A DNA stretch of 64,000 bases from assembly GCF_018881545.1 (NCBI RefSeq), contig NZ_JACVQD010000001.1:1516039-1580038 (forward strand). Direction: 5' to 3'. How positions within the stretch are numbered: the first letter of the stretch is position 1; the number at the start of each line of letters is the position of its first letter. Made by a program: the position numbers and the translations under genes. The notes under the pieces were generated by a model that was given only the letters and a program-made list of their open reading frames with translations, was not told where the DNA came from and made no database searches. Below are positions 8,752 to 18,806 of the stretch, piece after piece. The DNA is from Polynucleobacter alcilacus. Lineage in GTDB: Bacteria; Pseudomonadota; Gammaproteobacteria; Burkholderiales; Burkholderiaceae.

Positions 8752-9696
8752 TTAAGAGGTTACATCTTCCATAATGCGTTTCACAAAATCCCTAAATGGC
8801 AAAATGCTCGGAGCATTGAGAAGTAAGGCTTCTGATGCATAAGCCTCCAGATGTGGGGGGGAGTTTACGATTTCTGCAAGCGGATCAAAGTTGCACCAGG
8901 CCATCGGAGCAAGATTAATAAATGCATTGGGGTTGAAGTCGACCCGCACATTTTGATCTGTCCAGGTAATAGGCAAACAACCGGCAAAGAAGGCTTCGGG
9001 AATTTTTTCAGTGTAGTAGCCTGGGTACATGCCATTTTCTGGGCAAAGATTGAAGGCAAATTCTTTGAGGATGTCTTGTTTGAGAAACCCACTCGCATGG
9101 TGAGATTGAATATTTTGATCAAAATGAGCACCAAAGCCAGATACAGGCATGACGTTTTGTACTGCTTCAAATAGTGTTTTTCTAGGCTCACGAAGATGAG
9201 AGCTCAAAAAAGCGGCAGCTTTTGTTCGATCTAAAAAATGCATACCAAGGGGCTCCATTAAGCGCTCGATATTCATTAACTGACCATACCGAGGATTTTT
9301 ATTGCCTACGATGCCCTCATGCGACCAATTGATCATCTCCATCCAATAAGGAAGGCGGAAGTGGGTAGGGGAGTTGATGTTGAGATCGAAAGAAATGCTG
9401 TAGTCGGCCGGGATGGTGTCATGACGAAGATTTTCTGCGCTATGGAAAACCCTAAGCGGTAAATCTGTTCGGGAAGAGAATGAGTTAAATAGCGTCTGAG
9501 CAGCTGGGCGAAGTGGCTTAGGACACCATTTGAGCTTCTTAGCATGGTGATTCATGAAGGGGCCCATGATGAGGAGATCTGCTTGGTTGGGCTTTACCCA
9601 GTCGAGCTTATACCCAAGGCTTTGAGCGATAATTGGAAGCAGGCCTTGTGAATAATCGCTAGGGCATCCAGCAGTTGAAATACGTACACTTCTCAT
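8752..9696 (-). CDS. GT10-type (alpha-1,3-fucosyltransferase-like) glycosyltransferase
   Basis: 314 residues resembling GT10 enzymes, which transfer L-fucose or related sugars from GDP. Supporting segments are FHSAENLRHDTIPADYSISF, THFRLPYWM, FNLCPENGMYPGYYTEKIPE and AFFAGCLPITW; the last two form the donor-binding block typical of GT10. It is encoded on the minus strand as the first gene of a two-gene inverted unit; only 22 bases separate its ATG from the ATG of the divergent GT2 gene. GDP-L-fucose would be supplied by gmd and fcl at 50.6-52.8 kb. Fucose specificity is inferred, not shown. Confidence 0.75.
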   Translation of the reverse strand: MRSVRISTAGCPSDYSQGLLPIIAQSLGYKLDWVKPNQADLLIMGPFMNHHAKKLKWCPKPLRPAAQTLFNSFSSRTDLPLRVFHSAENLRHDTIPADYSISFDLNINSPTHFRLPYWMEMINWSHEGIVGNKNPRYGQLMNIERLMEPLGMHFLDRTKAAAFLSSHLREPRKTLFEAVQNVMPVSGFGAHFDQNIQSHHASGFLKQDILKEFAFNLCPENGMYPGYYTEKIPEAFFAGCLPITWTDQNVRVDFNPNAFINLAPMAWCNFDPLAEIVNSPPHLEAYASEALLLNAPSILPFRDFVKRIMEDVTS

Positions 9697-9718
9697 TCCT
9701 CAATACTAATTTATTTTT

Positions 9719-10486
9719 ATGTCTGAGCATTCAGCCCCTTACTCGGTAGTGATCACCACCTTTGATAAGCGGTTTGACACCTATATGGTGCCATTACTTG
9801 CTCAAATTAAGACACAACGTCCGAATATAGAAGTGATTGTAGTAATTAATGGCCCAGCCAAGGGTGCATTTGATGAGGTTTATCGTGCCAACATCTTGTC
9901 TTATCTTGCGCGTTTTCCGAAAGTATTCCCAACCATGTTTCCGAGTTTTCAGTCTTTGGCAAAGCTATGGAACCGTGGCGCATTGACTGCGAGCCATAAC
10001 CGCGCTCTGATTTTGAATGATGATCTCGAGCTGAGATCCGAAAATGGGATTTGTTTTTTTGATGCTTTGGAAGAGGCAATGGCCGAGCACCCTGGAACTT
10101 TTAAGATTAACGGTAGCTTTTCTCACTTCATTCTAGATAAACGGGAATTAATAGAGGTTGGATTTTTCGATGAGCGTTTGCTTGGATTGGGGGAGGAGGA
10201 TGGAGACTTTTTTTGGCGCTTCTATAAGAAGTATAAAAAAGAGATTGCCAGTGCAGATGTTGCTCTCATTGATAATGTTCAATCCGATCTAGCTGACGAA
10301 GGATATACCAAGGGTATTCGGACGGCTTCTAAATTTAATCGTGATTTTATTCAAAATGAGAAATATAAAACTACCTTGTTGGGTGGCTATCGTGGAATGT
10401 TTGATAAAAAAGTAAATCAAGTTCTTGAGGATGAGAAGCAATATCCATATGAACTTTTTTATCTCGAAAATAAAAAAAACCTCTAA
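9719..10486 (+). CDS. GT2-like glycosyltransferase
   Basis: 255 residues with a GT-A fold. YSVVITTFDKRFDTYMVPLL leads the fold, IEVIVVINGP follows, RALILNDDLEL holds the metal-binding acidic residues, and GLGEEDGDFFWRFYKKYKK has the acidic motif seen near the catalytic base of GT2 enzymes. Unlike classic GT2 genes it lacks a long hydrophobic C-terminus. ATG at 9719. AT content rises toward its 3' end, continuing into the next gene, which hints at recent acquisition of this part of the island. Confidence 0.72.
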   Translation: MSEHSAPYSVVITTFDKRFDTYMVPLLAQIKTQRPNIEVIVVINGPAKGAFDEVYRANILSYLARFPKVFPTMFPSFQSLAKLWNRGALTASHNRALILNDDLELRSENGICFFDALEEAMAEHPGTFKINGSFSHFILDKRELIEVGFFDERLLGLGEEDGDFFWRFYKKYKKEIASADVALIDNVQSDLADEGYTKGIRTASKFNRDFIQNEKYKTTLLGGYRGMFDKKVNQVLEDEKQYPYELFYLENKKNL

Positions 10487-10504
10487 GTTACCAGTATTCA
10501 ACTA

Positions 10505-11500
10505 ATGTATTTTCTATTTCCATTCATCGCACTTGCTGTTTATTTGAGAAATCCTTTCTCTAGCAAAAAATACAGTGCTTGTCGTATTAATTGGACTATT
10601 TTTATTTTCCGCAGTAATCCTGAGATAGTCATCCATGATTACTACTTCTATGTTCAAAATTTACTCATTCAGAATCTAGGGAAAATAAAAAAAAGAGGAC
10701 TTGTTTTTTATGAGTGCCCTGGCTTTAAGCTCCTTAAATTATTGATGCCGTCTACGAATATTTTTTTGCAAATTGAACATACCCTGTTTAACCCAAGAAA
10801 CAATGTTTTATCTCTGGGAATTCCAGATGGCCTGACAGTTCCAGGGTATGAAAAAAAGTACTTAGTCCGAATTGCAGAAATAGAAAAATTGACTAGTGCA
10901 GATATTATTTTTGATTACAGTAGGATCAATTTATTCAATATTCGGTCAGCACCTAAGCTAAAGGCTTATTTAAGAAAATCTTTTTGTATTAGTCCGAGTT
11001 TATATCCGCTTTCTATCAACTCTCATGGCCGAAATGGGGTGATCACTTTATTTGGTAACCCCGATCTTTCCAGAAGAAAATTATTCTTAGAAGATTTAAA
11101 AAAGCACCGTATTATTAGTAAAAATATACGAGATGTATATTTTGGGATTGATAAAATTTATCAGAAGACAAAGATAGTTATTAATATTCGTCAAACCGAT
11201 AGTTATGACACTCTTGAAGAGCTTCGAGTTTTGCCGGCATTGCGTAGTGGTGCCATTGTGATTTGTGAGACCGCCCCTTATGTGGAAAAAACAGCGTATT
11301 CCAAATTCATCATATGGGGTTCCTTAGAGGAATTACCTCATTTGGTGATTGATGTTGAAAAAAATTATGAAGAAGTGCATGCGCATATTTTTGGTGATGG
11401 TGTTATAGACTCTCCATTTATTAGGAGAATGAAGCGTATCGAAAGATGCAATGCATTAGCTATGAAAAGAGCTATTACTCAAATGAATGCCAATAATTAG
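10505..11500 (+). CDS. Predicted transferase of the glycan island, family unclear
   Basis: 331 residues, noticeably A/T-rich and lysine/isoleucine-rich compared with its neighbours. The N-terminus (MYFLFPFIALAVYLRNPFSS) is hydrophobic and may sit in the membrane. The second half, NGVITLFGNPDLSRRKLF, then TKIVINIRQTDSYDTLEE, RVLPALRSGAIVICE and WGSLEELPHLV, looks like the donor half of a GT-B enzyme where a sugar nucleotide is held. I do not recognise a named family. It is followed by 48 bases before rmlB and could be the last gene of an imported block. Confidence 0.55.
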   Translation: MYFLFPFIALAVYLRNPFSSKKYSACRINWTIFIFRSNPEIVIHDYYFYVQNLLIQNLGKIKKRGLVFYECPGFKLLKLLMPSTNIFLQIEHTLFNPRNNVLSLGIPDGLTVPGYEKKYLVRIAEIEKLTSADIIFDYSRINLFNIRSAPKLKAYLRKSFCISPSLYPLSINSHGRNGVITLFGNPDLSRRKLFLEDLKKHRIISKNIRDVYFGIDKIYQKTKIVINIRQTDSYDTLEELRVLPALRSGAIVICETAPYVEKTAYSKFIIWGSLEELPHLVIDVEKNYEEVHAHIFGDGVIDSPFIRRMKRIERCNALAMKRAITQMNANN

Positions 11501-11548
11501 TTTTATGAGAGATAATTTAGTTACTTACAGATTAAGAATGGGGTTTAA

Positions 11549-12607
11549 ATGATTTTAGTAACAGGGGGCGCAGGCTTTATTGGCGGCAATTTTGTTTTGG
11601 ATTGGTTATCCGATGCTGCTACTGAAGGCATTATTAACCTGGATAAATTAACCTATGCTGGTAATCTCGAAACCCTAGACTCATTAAAGAACGATTCTCG
11701 CCATATCTTTGTTCATGGCGATATTGGTGATAAAGAGTTGGTTAGTAAGTTACTTCAAGAATACAAGCCCCGCGCAATCGTTAATTTTGCCGCTGAAAGC
11801 CATGTAGACCGATCTATTCATGGGCCTGCCGAGTTTGTACAAACTAATATTGTGGGCACTTTTAATCTACTCGAGTGCGCGCGGGAATATTGGAATAGCC
11901 TTGAGGGTGTAGCGAAGGACAAATTTCGTTTTCATCATGTATCCACTGACGAGGTTTATGGCTCCTTGACGGTCACTGATCCTGCGTTTACTGAAAAAAA
12001 CGCATACGAGCCTAACAGCCCTTACTCCGCATCAAAAGCAGCATCTGATCATTTAGTGCGCGCTTGGTTCCATACCTATGGCTTTCCAGTTGTCACTACT
12101 AATTGCTCTAATAACTATGGCCCCTATCACTTCCCCGAGAAGTTAATTCCTTTAGTGATTTTGAATGCGCTAAATGGCAAACCATTACCCATTTATGGTG
12201 ATGGTCAGCAAGTGCGGGATTGGCTTTATGTTGGAGATCATTGCTCAGCTATACGCAAAGTACTCGAAGCAGGAAAATTGGGTGAGACCTACAACATTGG
12301 CGGCTGGAATGAAAAGGCCAACATAGAAGTGGTAAATGCTATTTGCCGTATTCTGGATGAATTAAAGCCGCGCGTGGATGGCAAGTCCTATGCTGAGCAA
12401 ATTACTTACGTTAAAGATCGCCCCGGCCATGATCGCCGTTATGCCATTGACGCAAGTAAAGTTGAGCGAGAGCTTGGCTGGCGTCCGACAGAGACTTTTG
12501 ATACCGGAGTTCGTAAAACAGTTCAGTGGTATCTAGATAATCCCGTTTGGATTGAGGGCGTAGTGAGCGGCTCTTATCGCGACTGGCTTCAAAAGCAATA
12601 CAACTAA
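11549..12607 (+). CDS. rfbB: dTDP-glucose 4,6-dehydratase
   Basis: Second step of dTDP-L-rhamnose synthesis: oxidation and dehydration of dTDP-glucose to the 4-keto-6-deoxy sugar. 352 residues, full length. NAD-binding [11 protein letters not shown] is at the N-terminus, [13 protein letters not shown] carries the catalytic Thr-Asp-Glu, and the Y-x3-K pair is Y159 and K163 in [12 protein letters not shown]-terminal [16 protein letters not shown] is diagnostic for RmlB. First gene of rmlBDAC, all on the plus strand with gaps of 0-20 bases. Confidence 0.97.
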   Translation: MILVTGGAGFIGGNFVLDWLSDAATEGIINLDKLTYAGNLETLDSLKNDSRHIFVHGDIGDKELVSKLLQEYKPRAIVNFAAESHVDRSIHGPAEFVQTNIVGTFNLLECAREYWNSLEGVAKDKFRFHHVSTDEVYGSLTVTDPAFTEKNAYEPNSPYSASKAASDHLVRAWFHTYGFPVVTTNCSNNYGPYHFPEKLIPLVILNALNGKPLPIYGDGQQVRDWLYVGDHCSAIRKVLEAGKLGETYNIGGWNEKANIEVVNAICRILDELKPRVDGKSYAEQITYVKDRPGHDRRYAIDASKVERELGWRPTETFDTGVRKTVQWYLDNPVWIEGVVSGSYRDWLQKQYN

Positions 12608-12626
12608 GCTATTCAGAGCGACATCA

Positions 12627-13580
12627 ATGAATATCCTCGTATTTGGCAAGGATGGCCAACTCGGAAAGGCATTTCAAGGCCTTTTTGAGGGTGAGTATTT
12701 TTCTGCGAAAAATCAAGTTCACTATATTGGACGAGCTCAATGCGACTTAAGTAATCCTATCGATCTTAGCAATCTGCTAACTCAATCAAAACCAGATCTG
12801 ATTATTAATGCCGCTGCCTACACCGCAGTAGATAAAGCCGAATCTGAAGTTGAGCTAGCTTACGCCATCAATTCGAAAGCACCTGAGTTGATGGCGCTCT
12901 ATGCCGCAGCACATAGCGCCACTTTTTTGCATTACTCCACCGATTATGTTTTTGATGGGAATAAAGAAGGTGTTTATCTTGAAGACGATCTTCGTAACCC
13001 TCTGGGTATTTATGGCCAGAGCAAGGCAGCAGGCGAAGAAGCGGTTGAGAGTGCTTTTGCAAGTTCGTCATCTGGAGAGTTTGCTATTTTCCGTACGAGT
13101 TGGGTTTATGGTGAGGGTGGCAATTTCATCCGCACGATCTTGCGCTTAGCAAAGGAGCGCGAAGAATTGAAAGTGATCCACGATCAGCATGGGGTTCCAA
13201 CGGGTGCGGATTGGTTAGCTCGGGTCAGCTTAGATTTGTCTCTAGATCAGCAAATGCAGCTCAGAATATTTTCTTCAGGCATCTATCATGCGGTACCTAC
13301 TGGGGAAACAAGCTGGCATGGCTTAGCAAAAGTAGCCGCTCAGGCGGCCATAGACGCCGGTATTATGCTGAAAGTTAGCCCAGAAGCGATCAAGCCTATT
13401 TTGGCCATAGAGTACCCATTACCAGCCCCTAGACCCATGAATTCACGGATGGGTAATGCTAAGCTACAGCTTGCCTTAGAGCAGAGCGGCGATATGTCAA
13501 AATTGCAGCATTGGAACGAGGCCTGGGATCTGCAAGTTCAGTCTTACGTTAGCAAGCTTGCCAAAGATGGGCTTATTTAA
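12627..13580 (+). CDS. rfbD: dTDP-4-dehydrorhamnose reductase
   Basis: Last step of dTDP-L-rhamnose synthesis, NADPH-dependent reduction of the 4-keto group. 317 residues; [19 protein letters not shown] is the nucleotide-binding turn, [14 protein letters not shown] and [12 protein letters not shown] are diagnostic, and [12 protein letters not shown] holds the Tyr/Lys pair. [19 protein letters not shown] and [12 protein letters not shown] are also family-typical. It follows rfbB by 19 bases and precedes rfbA by 11, consistent with one transcript. Confidence 0.96.
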   Translation: MNILVFGKDGQLGKAFQGLFEGEYFSAKNQVHYIGRAQCDLSNPIDLSNLLTQSKPDLIINAAAYTAVDKAESEVELAYAINSKAPELMALYAAAHSATFLHYSTDYVFDGNKEGVYLEDDLRNPLGIYGQSKAAGEEAVESAFASSSSGEFAIFRTSWVYGEGGNFIRTILRLAKEREELKVIHDQHGVPTGADWLARVSLDLSLDQQMQLRIFSSGIYHAVPTGETSWHGLAKVAAQAAIDAGIMLKVSPEAIKPILAIEYPLPAPRPMNSRMGNAKLQLALEQSGDMSKLQHWNEAWDLQVQSYVSKLAKDGLI

Positions 13581-13591
13581 AAGGTAAAAGT

Positions 13592-14518
13592 ATGGCTGTA
13601 AATCGCAAGGGAATTATTTTGGCTGGGGGCTCTGGCACCCGTCTTTATCCCGTTACTCAAGCAGTCTCTAAACAATTGATGCCGGTCTACGATAAGCCAA
13701 TGGTGTATTACCCATTGAGCACCTTAATGCTGGCAGGTATTCGGGATATTTTATTGATCTCCACGCCGCACGATACCCCGCGTTTTTCTGAGCTCTTGGG
13801 TGACGGTTCTCAGTGGGGATTAAATATTGAGTATTGCGTTCAGCCTTCTCCTGATGGCCTGGCACAAGCCTTCACACTAGGAAAAAATTTCGTTGGCAAC
13901 CATCCCAGCGCTTTAGTGCTTGGGGACAATATTTTCTATGGCCATGAGTTGGTTAATCAGCTCAATAGTGCAGACGATAGAAGTATTGGGGCAACAGTAT
14001 TTGCCTATCACGTGAACGACCCCGAGCGCTATGGTGTAGTGGAGTTTGATAAAGATTACAAGGCACTTTCGATTGAAGAGAAGCCCTTAAACCCCAGAAG
14101 TAATTACGCAGTAACAGGCTTATATTTCTATGATAACCAAGTTTGTGATATCGCTACCTCCATTAGGCCCAGTGCACGCGGCGAGCTCGAAATTACCGAT
14201 GTCAATCGGGTTTACTTAGATAACAACGAGCTGAGCGTAGAAATCATGGGTCGTGGCTTTGCCTGGTTGGATACGGGTACGCATGATTCTTTGTTGGATG
14301 CCGCTGGCTTTATTGCTACTCTGCAAAAGCGTCAGGGTTTAATGGTTGCCTGTCCAGAAGAGATTGCCTACCGTCAAGGATGGATTAGCGCTGAAGCCGT
14401 TCTCAAGGTGGCCTCCCAGCTGAGTAAAAATAGTTATGGTCAGTACCTCAGTAAAATTGTGAACGAGCTCAACACTTCTGCACAGCCTATTTCTCTTTCT
14501 GCGAAAAAGACCACCTGA
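13592..14518 (+). CDS. rfbA: Glucose-1-phosphate thymidylyltransferase
   Basis: Makes dTDP-glucose from glucose-1-phosphate and dTTP, the entry step to dTDP-rhamnose. 308 residues. [20 protein letters not shown] is the nucleotidyl-transfer loop, [20 protein letters not shown] follows, [13 protein letters not shown] has the metal-binding Asp, and [19 protein letters not shown] completes the active site. ATG 13592 follows an AAGG ribosome site. The stop TGA shares bases with the ATG of rfbC, a coupling overlap. Confidence 0.97.
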   Translation: MAVNRKGIILAGGSGTRLYPVTQAVSKQLMPVYDKPMVYYPLSTLMLAGIRDILLISTPHDTPRFSELLGDGSQWGLNIEYCVQPSPDGLAQAFTLGKNFVGNHPSALVLGDNIFYGHELVNQLNSADDRSIGATVFAYHVNDPERYGVVEFDKDYKALSIEEKPLNPRSNYAVTGLYFYDNQVCDIATSIRPSARGELEITDVNRVYLDNNELSVEIMGRGFAWLDTGTHDSLLDAAGFIATLQKRQGLMVACPEEIAYRQGWISAEAVLKVASQLSKNSYGQYLSKIVNELNTSAQPISLSAKKTT

Positions 14519-15084
14519 TGAGCTCGAACTCCAAGTTGTTAGTAACGCCTACTGCAATTCATGATGTTTTTGTGATTGAGCCCAAAGTATTTGGCGATGA
14601 GCGTGGCTGGTTTACGGAGTCATTTAATGCCGAAGATTTTTCAAAGGCGACCGGTTTAGATATCGAGTTTGTACAAGACAATCACTCGTTTTCTCGTCAG
14701 TGGACTTTGCGGGGATTGCATTACCAATTAGAAAAGACCCAGGGTAAATTGGTGAGGGTTGTGGCTGGCAGCGTTTTTGATGTGGCGGTAGATATTCGTA
14801 AAGATTCTCCCACTTATGGAAAGTGGGTTGGTGTCGAGTTAAGCGCCCAGAATCATAAACAAATGTGGATTCCTCCAAAATTAGCCCATGGGTTTTTGGT
14901 CCTCTCTGAAACTGCTGAGTTCCTATATAAGACAACAGATTATTACCACCCCCAAAGCGAGGCTTGCCTTGCTTGGAATGACTCTGATGTAGGTATTGAA
15001 TGGCCATTACCAGCAGGTATAGCGCCCAATATGAATGCCAAAGATAGTGCGGGTTTGTTGTGGGATGCCGCACCGAAGTTCTAG
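14518..15084 (+). CDS. rfbC: dTDP-4-dehydrorhamnose 3,5-epimerase
   Basis: Cupin-fold epimerase that inverts C3 and C5 of the 4-keto intermediate in dTDP-rhamnose synthesis. 188 residues, full length. Key segments are DERGWFTESFNAEDF, VQDNHSFSRQWTLRGLHYQ (with the catalytic His in the following beta strand region), GKLVRVVAGSVFDVAVDIR, MWIPPKLAHGFLVLS and the C-terminal WNDSDVGIEWPL. Completes the four-gene rhamnose pathway; waaC follows 29 bases later. Confidence 0.97.
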   Translation: MSSNSKLLVTPTAIHDVFVIEPKVFGDERGWFTESFNAEDFSKATGLDIEFVQDNHSFSRQWTLRGLHYQLEKTQGKLVRVVAGSVFDVAVDIRKDSPTYGKWVGVELSAQNHKQMWIPPKLAHGFLVLSETAEFLYKTTDYYHPQSEACLAWNDSDVGIEWPLPAGIAPNMNAKDSAGLLWDAAPKF

Positions 15085-15113
15085 GATTTCCTAAAAGATA
15101 AGATAATGCTCCT

Positions 15114-16163
15114 ATGAGCAATTTATCTGCCCAGCAAGATCATTCAAATCCCAAAATTCTCTTGGTGAAGCTCTCCTCCTTAGGAGATGTGCTTCACAAT
15201 TTGCCAATTGTTTGGGATTTACGCGCGCGTCTACCAAATGCCCAAATTGATTGGGTTGTGGAAGAGGCCTATGTTCATCTGCTAACACCCCTTGTGTCTA
15301 ATACAGAATTTAAGGGGATTGATTGCATCATTCCCTTTGGCTTACGCCGCTGGAAAAAGAATCTTTTCAAGTTGGCTACTTGGAAACAATTTTTTGCATT
15401 CAAGAAAGTCTTGCAGTCAGTTCAGTACGATTACGTAATAGAGACTCAGGGTTTATTAAAGTCCGCCTTGGTCTGTGCATTAGCTAAGAAGTCACCTAAT
15501 ACAGTAGTGGCAGGCCTGGCTAATGCTACCCAGTATTCTGGATATGAGCCAGTAGCACGAATTTTTTATAATCAGTGCGTTCAAGTCTCGGCAGATTGTC
15601 ATGCAGTGGATCGTTCTCGCTGGGTCATGAGTTCCGCTTTAGCTTGGCCATTAATCGATCGAGCGAACGCCCCACGGTTTTATCCAGAGACCTTTACCCA
15701 GTCTTTGCTTGAGAAGTCCATCATGGGCTTGCAAAAGCCCTATGTTCTTTGCTTTCACTCTACTGCGAGAGAGGCTAAGCGTTGGTCTAATCAGAATTGG
15801 ATTGCCCTTGGAAAAGAATTGGCTGGACGCGGATATCAAGTCGTCTTCCCATGGGGAAATGCTGCTGAAAAGCAGCTTAGCCAAGAGTTAGCCACAAATG
15901 TCCCAGATGCACTTGTCCCCCCCGCTTTTTCTATTGAAGAGGCATTTTCTGTGATTGCTGGTGCAGATCTAACAGTAGGGGTAGATACAGGATTGACCCA
16001 TCTGGCTGCCGTTTTGGGAAAACCTACCGTAGAAATTTATTGCGATTCCCCAAGGTGGAAAACCGAAGGGTATTGGGCTAATACTATTTACAACGTAGGG
16101 GATATAAAATCCCCACCCAGCGCACTAGAGGTGATTAATGCCTCTTTGGATTTATTGCCCTAA
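15114..16163 (+). CDS. waaC: Lipopolysaccharide heptosyltransferase I
   Basis: GT9 enzyme that adds the first L-glycero-D-manno-heptose to Kdo2-lipid A at the inner face of the cytoplasmic membrane. 349 residues. ILLVKLSSLGDVLHNLPIVW is the typical N-terminus, IDWVVEEAYVHL follows, VIETQGLLKSA and LCFHSTAREAKRWSNQNW are family blocks, and GVDTGLTHLAAVLGKPTVE is the conserved ADP-heptose site. It is convergent with the TolC-family gene, whose stop is only 6 bases away. Confidence 0.93.
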   Translation: MSNLSAQQDHSNPKILLVKLSSLGDVLHNLPIVWDLRARLPNAQIDWVVEEAYVHLLTPLVSNTEFKGIDCIIPFGLRRWKKNLFKLATWKQFFAFKKVLQSVQYDYVIETQGLLKSALVCALAKKSPNTVVAGLANATQYSGYEPVARIFYNQCVQVSADCHAVDRSRWVMSSALAWPLIDRANAPRFYPETFTQSLLEKSIMGLQKPYVLCFHSTAREAKRWSNQNWIALGKELAGRGYQVVFPWGNAAEKQLSQELATNVPDALVPPAFSIEEAFSVIAGADLTVGVDTGLTHLAAVLGKPTVEIYCDSPRWKTEGYWANTIYNVGDIKSPPSALEVINASLDLLP

Positions 16164-16169
16164 TTCGTT

Positions 16170-17792
16170 TTAGCGCAACAAGCTATTAATTGCGATTAAA
16201 TCTTCATCCGTTAAAGCTGCAACATGTGCTTTCAATTTGATTGCATTCAGAATGGTGCTGTAACGCGCTTGTAGAAGTTGTGATCTTGTGGTGATGAGAG
16301 TATCCAGAGCGATCAAGACATCGATATTGATTAAAGTACCCACCTGAAATCCCAGTTTGCTGGATTCAAGAGCCGAACTTGTAGATTTTTCTGCAGCCTC
16401 ATAAGCCTTCACACTAGCCAATCCACCATAAAAACCAGTGAAAGCGGCACGAGTACTTTGAGCGGCTGTGCGTCGCGCATTGTCATAGTTTGCTTTAGCG
16501 GCATCAAGTAAAGCTGCATTCTGTCTAATGACAGAACTATTGTAGCCACCAGACACCAAAGGAATACTCATTTGTAAGGCAATAGTATTGTTATAGACAT
16601 TCGTATTATTCGGCGTATAACTATTTGGCGTTCCGTTTGAAGTGTTATAGCCACTTGTTCCTACAAAATTCACTGAAGGATAGTTTGTGGCCTGGGCCGC
16701 CCGAAAGCTGCTCTCAGCCAAACTGACGGAAAGTTGCCCAACTAACACGTTGAAGTTCGCTGCTTCGGCCTGATTGATCCAGTCATCCAATGTTTGACCT
16801 GGTGGCAGTATTGGGTTGACGCTATCAGCGATGGGATACCCCTTGCCATCTTTCGTTTTGGATCGAGGATCCCTCAGGACGCCATCTATCTTGGCATCCT
16901 TTACTAAGGGCAGTAGGAGTCCCACTGGGCGACCAACCAATTGTTCTAAGGCACCTTTTTTAACGATCAGGTCTGCTTGAGCTGCAATTTCTTGTGAGTT
17001 TGCTAAATCAAGTGCAGCCTGTGCTGTATTGACGTCAACAATGGTAGCCAGTCCTGCATCAAATTTGGCTTGTGCGACATCAAGTTGCTGTTTGATTAAA
17101 CCCTTTTTATTGCGATAGAGCTCAACATTATCCTGACTAGTGAGCGCATCGAAATACGCTTGAGATACGCGGATAATTAAATCTTGTTGCGCTAAATAAA
17201 ACCGCATATCTGCAATCTTAGTATTGAGGTCACCCTGCTTAAAAGCTTCAAGAGCTGCAACGTTAAATACGGGCTGGGTTAAGGTAACCGTATAACTCTT
17301 TTGATCAAATACCCGAGAATTTCCTGGATCTCTAGACACTAAGGTTGTACTTGCCCCATGTTGGTAATAGCGTGTACCGGTAGGCGTAGCATTAGCCTGT
17401 GGAAGCAAGAGCGACAAACCTTGCCAAAAGAGTTCTTTGCTCGCTTGGTAATTAAAGCGCGCCGCGTTTAATACGGGGTCGCTAAAGGCTGCTTCTTGAT
17501 AAAGCTGGATCAAATTATTGAACTGTGCTTTGTTATCAGTGGCTATATTGCCGGTCACATTAGATGGCGCAGAGCTAGTTGGGAGGGCGGCTTTGGGCGG
17601 CGGAACAAATAATGGGGGTTGCTCGAGGCCAAGCAATGAGGACGCGCTGACCGGTGTCGGTAACGCAGGTCTTGCAGTGTCCTTGGGACTTTGGGCAAAA
17701 ACAGGGGGTGACCACGAATTGAGGCCGAGCGCCTGGCTCAGGATTAAACCAAGTATGGTGGTTCGTGAGCGGCGAAAGCGGGTGTGAGTCAT
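16170..17792 (-). CDS. TolC-family outer membrane efflux channel
   Basis: 540 residues, longer than E. coli TolC. An N-terminal signal (TTILGLILSQALGLNSW up to VFAQ) is followed by a proline/alanine-rich linker of about 60 residues, then two homologous coiled-coil halves of the outer membrane efflux protein family: YQEAAFSDPVLNAARFNYQA, then AQAKFDAGLATIVDVNTAQA, and in the second half SKLGFQVGTLINIDVLIALD, the repeated motif. Trimeric beta barrel with periplasmic tunnel expected. No inner-membrane pump genes are adjacent, so the partner is unknown; type I secretion or drug efflux are both possible. Divergent from uppP. Confidence 0.88.
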   Translation of the reverse strand: MTHTRFRRSRTTILGLILSQALGLNSWSPPVFAQSPKDTARPALPTPVSASSLLGLEQPPLFVPPPKAALPTSSAPSNVTGNIATDNKAQFNNLIQLYQEAAFSDPVLNAARFNYQASKELFWQGLSLLLPQANATPTGTRYYQHGASTTLVSRDPGNSRVFDQKSYTVTLTQPVFNVAALEAFKQGDLNTKIADMRFYLAQQDLIIRVSQAYFDALTSQDNVELYRNKKGLIKQQLDVAQAKFDAGLATIVDVNTAQAALDLANSQEIAAQADLIVKKGALEQLVGRPVGLLLPLVKDAKIDGVLRDPRSKTKDGKGYPIADSVNPILPPGQTLDDWINQAEAANFNVLVGQLSVSLAESSFRAAQATNYPSVNFVGTSGYNTSNGTPNSYTPNNTNVYNNTIALQMSIPLVSGGYNSSVIRQNAALLDAAKANYDNARRTAAQSTRAAFTGFYGGLASVKAYEAAEKSTSSALESSKLGFQVGTLINIDVLIALDTLITTRSQLLQARYSTILNAIKLKAHVAALTDEDLIAINSLLR

Positions 17793-17911
17793 CTAAATCG
17801 GATACTTTTCAATGTGCCATGAAGTTTAAGGCTTATTCATCCAGAATGCTTATTTAGCGACTATTTTGCCAAATAGTCTGCGTTTGCTTGGCTTGCCTAT
17901 AAAATTTGCCG

Positions 17912-18757
17912 ATGGATCTTATTTTGTTACTCAAGGCAGTCATTCTGGGGGTAGTGGAGGGCTTAACGGAATTTTTGCCAATCTCCAGCACCGGTCACCT
18001 TATCTTGGTCGGCGATTTATTAGACTTTAATGACGACAGGGGAAAAGCCTTTGAGGTCATTATCCAGTTTGGCGCTATTTTGGCGGTCTGCTGGGAGTTT
18101 AGGGCCAAGCTTTTAAAGGTAGCCTCATCTTTTACTCAGAATGCTAATTCCCGTCGTTTTGTTTTGAACTTGCTGATCGCATCTATTCCGGCAATGGGTT
18201 TGGCGTTCGTGTTTGGTAAATACATTAAGGCAGTATTGTTTTCGCCGATACCAGTGGCCAGTGCTTTCATAGTGGGAGCCTTAATCATTTTTTGGGCAGA
18301 GCGTCGCCAAGAAAAAATCTCGAGCTCGCGCAATCACATTCATTCGGTAGATGACCTCACTTATTTAGATGCGTTAAAAGTGGGTTTGGCGCAGTGCGCC
18401 GCCTTAATTCCGGGTACGTCTCGCTCGGGCGCAACCATTATTGGCGGAATGTTATTTGGTCTGCCTCGTGCAGTAGCAACCGAGTTCTCTTTTTTCTTAG
18501 CCATTCCAGTTATTGGCGGCGCAACTGCCTATGAGCTGCTCAAGCTTTGGAAAGCACCGGTAGCTTTCTCAGGAGAATTTACGCTAGCGATTGTGGTGGG
18601 TTTTATTGCTGCATTCATCTCCGCCTTTGTTTGCGTGCGATGGTTGATTCATTATGTGGCTCACCATAACTTCATTCCTTTTGCATGGTACCGAATTGTA
18701 TTTGGTCTGCTGGTTTTAATTACCTCCTACACCGGCCTTATCGCCTGGTCGCATTAA
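17912..18757 (+). CDS. uppP: Undecaprenyl-diphosphatase
   Basis: Integral membrane phosphatase that recycles undecaprenyl diphosphate to the monophosphate carrier used for peptidoglycan and O-antigen. 281 residues from ATG 17912 (a TTG at 17906 would add two residues). The catalytic blocks [19 protein letters not shown] and [15 protein letters not shown], with the essential Glu, Ser and Arg, are intact, and about eight hydrophobic segments are visible. Function is general, but it suits the neighbouring glycan genes because all depend on the same lipid carrier. Confidence 0.96.
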   Translation: MDLILLLKAVILGVVEGLTEFLPISSTGHLILVGDLLDFNDDRGKAFEVIIQFGAILAVCWEFRAKLLKVASSFTQNANSRRFVLNLLIASIPAMGLAFVFGKYIKAVLFSPIPVASAFIVGALIIFWAERRQEKISSSRNHIHSVDDLTYLDALKVGLAQCAALIPGTSRSGATIIGGMLFGLPRAVATEFSFFLAIPVIGGATAYELLKLWKAPVAFSGEFTLAIVVGFIAAFISAFVCVRWLIHYVAHHNFIPFAWYRIVFGLLVLITSYTGLIAWSH

Positions 18758-18806
18758 CGAAATAAAGTGATTAGAGATATACATAAGAAAAGGTTTAGAA
18801 ATTAAT

